DNA from: Arachis hypogaea
Taxonomy: Eukaryota; Streptophyta; Magnoliopsida; Fabales; Fabaceae
Reading direction: 5' to 3'
Assembly: GCF_003086295.3 (NCBI RefSeq)
Contig: NC_092040.1
Span: 8,122,001-8,186,000, forward strand
DNA: 64,000 bases
Position 1 is the first letter of the stretch. The number at the start of each line of letters is the position of its first letter. Of this stretch, positions 61,648 through 64,000 are shown piece after piece. Position numbers and translations under genes: made by a program. A model generated the notes under the pieces. That model saw only the letters and a program-made list of their open reading frames with translations. It did not search any database and had not been told where the DNA came from.

Positions 61648-63200
61648 CTGCAATGACCAGAAAAACACAGAAAATATGTTGGTAAAAGAAAAGAAGTCCA
61701 TGATATTTGGAATGAGTGAAAGCAAGAAGAAGAAAGGGAAATGCCTGTAAATGGCTTTTGAGATGAATTTGCAAATATTGTAGCTATGAAAGTAAACCTA
61801 CAAAATTTGCAAAAAGAGAGAAGCAGAAAAAAAGAAGTGAACGTAATTGGAAGCATGGCGAAAAACTAAGCGCTAACTCAATTGAACTGAAATAACTCCC
61901 AGCCAACTCCAACACCTACAATAACAATGAATCCACTGTGAAATTCCCAAATTGAGATTTCACCAACAATAATTAAATTTCAAGCCCTAAAATTACCATC
62001 ATTTAGTGATTAAAGCAGAGGCAGATAAATATATCATAACAATGAAACATTATAGTGATTTTACAGGACCAGAATTAATTAAGCAGTAATTTCTCATCAA
62101 AGAAGAAAAAATTGCAGAACCAAAATTTCTCATCAAATTCAGCCATAACAAAATAGAACAGAGCAAGGATCCAAGAAGAAGTCGAGAGCAGAAGGCGACG
62201 AGAAAATTGGAAGCGAGAAGACAAAAAACCAGAAGCTTCAAATGCGAGCAGCGATGAACAGATGACGACGCGAACAGGGACGAACCCAACAGCGAGGCGA
62301 GGCGAGCAGCGACGAACACGACGGAGACGCCAACAGTGATGCCGACAATGAGGAACACAGGAAATGACAAGGAAATCAAATAGAGAAGAGTAAATCGTGA
62401 GCAGTGACAAGGAACGCGAAGAGAAAAGAGTAAATTGCATATCAATCAAAATTCAAAGTGGTTGGGGTTAGGGTTTCTAATTGAACACGGTCAACAATTC
62501 AACAAAATTAAACCACTAGTAAGTAAAATTTGAGAGAAATATTTGTCATGACTGAGAGACTTGAGAGGAAGATGTGAACGACACCACGGCGGAGCAAAGC
62601 GAATGTTTCAGAATGGCGTGAGCCGAAGATCAACGATGGCGGAGTAGAGCAGAACACGATGCCAGAAGAAACACATGACAGGAGCAGAGCAGAATGGGAT
62701 GCGAGCAGAACACGACTCAAGCATAGCAATGAAAAACACCATGACGGCGAGAGAGAGGAATGCAAAACGCGAGTCAATGTTGTGAAATTGTGAAAATTGA
62801 GCTAGGGTTGGGGTTAGAATTTTGATTATAAAATGGTAGGATTTAAGTTCTGTTTCTAAGTAATAGACTAATAGTAGTGAGGAAGGTGACGAATCAATTA
62901 TTGCTGGTGTTTCCTTTCCACTTTTTGGTTTAGGAGGGAAAGTAAGTTCTATTAAAATATTTTAAAGAAATTAAAATTTTGATGAAAAGGATTTAAGCAA
63001 AGGTTACCACAAGAAGTTTATTATGTATTTAAAAACAACTCTTATAAAATGTAGTATGTGAATATTATAGAGGTTGTTCGTTTAATTTACTAAAGCAACG
63101 TTTTTAATATATTTTTTAAATCAATTAAAGAGAAGGTGAGTTTTTCGGCTGATTTTTATGGTAATGAAAAGTATGAGTGTGTAGTCATCTATTATGAGGT
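61648..63200. other. Intergenic, GA/GC-rich blocks, no gene assigned
   Basis: 61650-62050 could hold MYB-CC intron or leader remains, but no MYB exon is seen. 62100-62420 and 62560-62780 are rich in GCGAGCAGCGACGAAC and GAGCAGAACACG words, and two GTTGGGGTTAG-type phrases (62461 and 62807) hint at a duplicated unit. Minus ORFs there (62050-62445, 62508-62777) are Leu/Ser-rich shadows with no domain. Origin unknown, possibly transposon leader sequence. Confidence 0.4.
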
Positions 63201-63249
63201 ATGGGTGTGCTTCACTATAATGTGGGGCAGCTTTATGTGACATTAGATA

Positions 63250-63475
63250 GGAGCAATTCAGACCATACGAATTGTTATGAATAAAATATATGGTGCAAAT
63301 CGGACGGTCCGATTTGCTAGGAGGAAAAATTTGAATTTCGGATGGTGCAATTCGGGCCGTCCGTTTTTGTTTTTTTTAATAAATAGAAAAATCAAATCGT
63401 AGGGTCCGATTTGATTATTATAAGAATTTTTTGAACGATTTTGAACAATTCATAGGGTTCGATCTGTGGGGTTAT
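63250..63475. repeat. Cluster of CAAATCGGAC-type palindromes at a MULE end
   Basis: GCAAATCGGAC (63295-63305) and GTCCGATTTGC (63307-63317) form a perfect 11-bp-arm palindrome around one G. Relatives: CAATTC...GAATTG (63254-63274), TTCGGATGGTGCAATTCGGG (63337), GGGCCGTCCG (63354) and CAAATCG...CGATTTG (63393-63413). They lie upstream of the MULE reading frame, so they may be transposase-binding or terminal repeat words. Confidence 0.7.
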
Positions 63476-63640
63476 ATGTATATAAAAATGTGTAACTCAT
63501 AGATAAGACAGAGAGCGTCTTCTTCCCCACACCATGTGTTCTTCTGCGTTTTTATACTTCTTCTGGTTCTTTTTTCTTTCTTATGAGGTTAAAAAAATTT
63601 GATTGTGAGGGTTATGTTTTTGTTTAAGTTGTTGAGGGAA

Positions 63641-64000
63641 ATGGATGATAGAGTTCTTTTAAGAGTATATTATTTTGGTCAGATTTTGTTAGAAACATCT
63701 GAAGGAGTAAAATTTATTTGTGAAAATCCAATAGATGTTGTTATTCCCTTCACAATCTCATTTGAAGAGCTGAAAGGTGTCATATATGAGAAGATAGATT
63801 CTGCGATGTCAAGGAAGATATCATGTATTTTATACAGATATCCCATCACAGTATTTGGTGGATTCGTTCAATTTCAAACCAAATATATAACCAATGAAGC
63901 GAGTAAGCAAAAGATGTTTTCAATGTATATTGAAAGTCGTGGCCAGATGTCATTCATCGAGCTGTACATTGAATTCGAACAATCTGAGGCCGACCAAAAT
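63641..64000 (+). CDS. MULE (Mutator-like) transposase N-terminal region, partial
   Basis: Open from ATG 63641 for 120 codons to the window edge with no stop. Reads MDDRVLLRVYYFGQILLETS, SFEELKGVIYEKIDS, SRKISCILYRYPITVFGGF, then MFSMYIESRGQMSFIELYIE and EFEQSEADQN. This is the plant MULE N-terminal module seen before the zinc-finger and MULE transposase domains, including the conserved RYP and ELYVEFEQ-like segments I recall from legume MULEs. The catalytic DDE part would lie beyond 64000. An earlier in-frame start is not evident. Codon pattern is intact, so this may be a younger element than most in the window. Confidence 0.72.
   Translation, partial: MDDRVLLRVYYFGQILLETSEGVKFICENPIDVVIPFTISFEELKGVIYEKIDSAMSRKISCILYRYPITVFGGFVQFQTKYITNEASKQKMFSMYIESRGQMSFIELYIEFEQSEADQN

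Noticed and set aside
62050..62777. Minus-strand ORFs of 89-131 codons, Leu/Ser/Cys-rich
   Set aside because: Two overlap in different frames, composition is biased by GA-rich plus-strand words, and no domain is recognised.

Overview
This window looks like a transposon-dense, AT-rich plant chromosome segment, most likely from a legume and probably Arachis (peanut group). The basis is the retrotransposon lineages (Ty1-copia with TGGTATCA(A)GAGC primer sites, a Ty3-gypsy Tat-type element with an antisense ORF), an AACCGG-rich hAT element, a tRNA-derived SINE and a MULE reading frame that resemble repeats I associate with Arachis. That species call is from memory and untested. I see no intact single-copy host gene. 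The two host-gene families present, a RING-H2 ubiquitin ligase and a MYB-CC (GARP) transcription factor, both carry clear disabling changes.

Layout. 0-3 kb: Ty3-gypsy LTR/leader remnant with two tandem hairpins, then a degraded copia gag. 5.2-6.7 kb: a long imperfect inverted repeat (foldback 1) with a smaller perfect one nested inside. 7.26-13.48 kb: a second long inverted repeat with ~750-bp arms, holding a short non-autonomous LTR element (A) whose 3' LTR is split by a gag-less copia (B). 13.5-24.1 kb: two copies (R1, R2) of a ~2.4-kb repeat. R2 is interrupted by a 4.0-kb hAT transposon with a perfect 8-bp target duplication and by a 5'-truncated LINE. 24.1-29.45 kb: truncated Tat-lineage gypsy element with decayed integrase, antisense ORF and 3' LTR. 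29.45-60.5 kb: a locus in which the promoter, leader and first exon of a RING-H2 gene occur four times (S1-S4), alternating with R repeats. Only S3 continues to the RING domain. S1 and S2 are separated by a third foldback element, a Mutator-type element with GC-rich cargo, and a copia with intact 212-bp LTRs and perfect 5-bp target duplication (37.7-42.1 kb). 60.8-61.6 kb, minus strand: 3' half of a MYB-CC gene with two in-frame stops. 63.2-64.0 kb: palindrome-rich MULE end leading into a transposase N-terminal frame that is open at the window edge.

The regions relate to one another mainly by duplication and nested insertion, not as a pathway. The four S copies and four R copies let many insertions be polarised by comparing filled and empty sites. 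The main points for a second look are the S/R tandem array, the antisense ORF with its own candidate TATA box, the copia whose gag is reduced to three zinc knuckles, the nested LTR elements, and three long-armed foldback structures. All identity statements are by-eye comparisons within the window or family motifs I recognise; no search was run.
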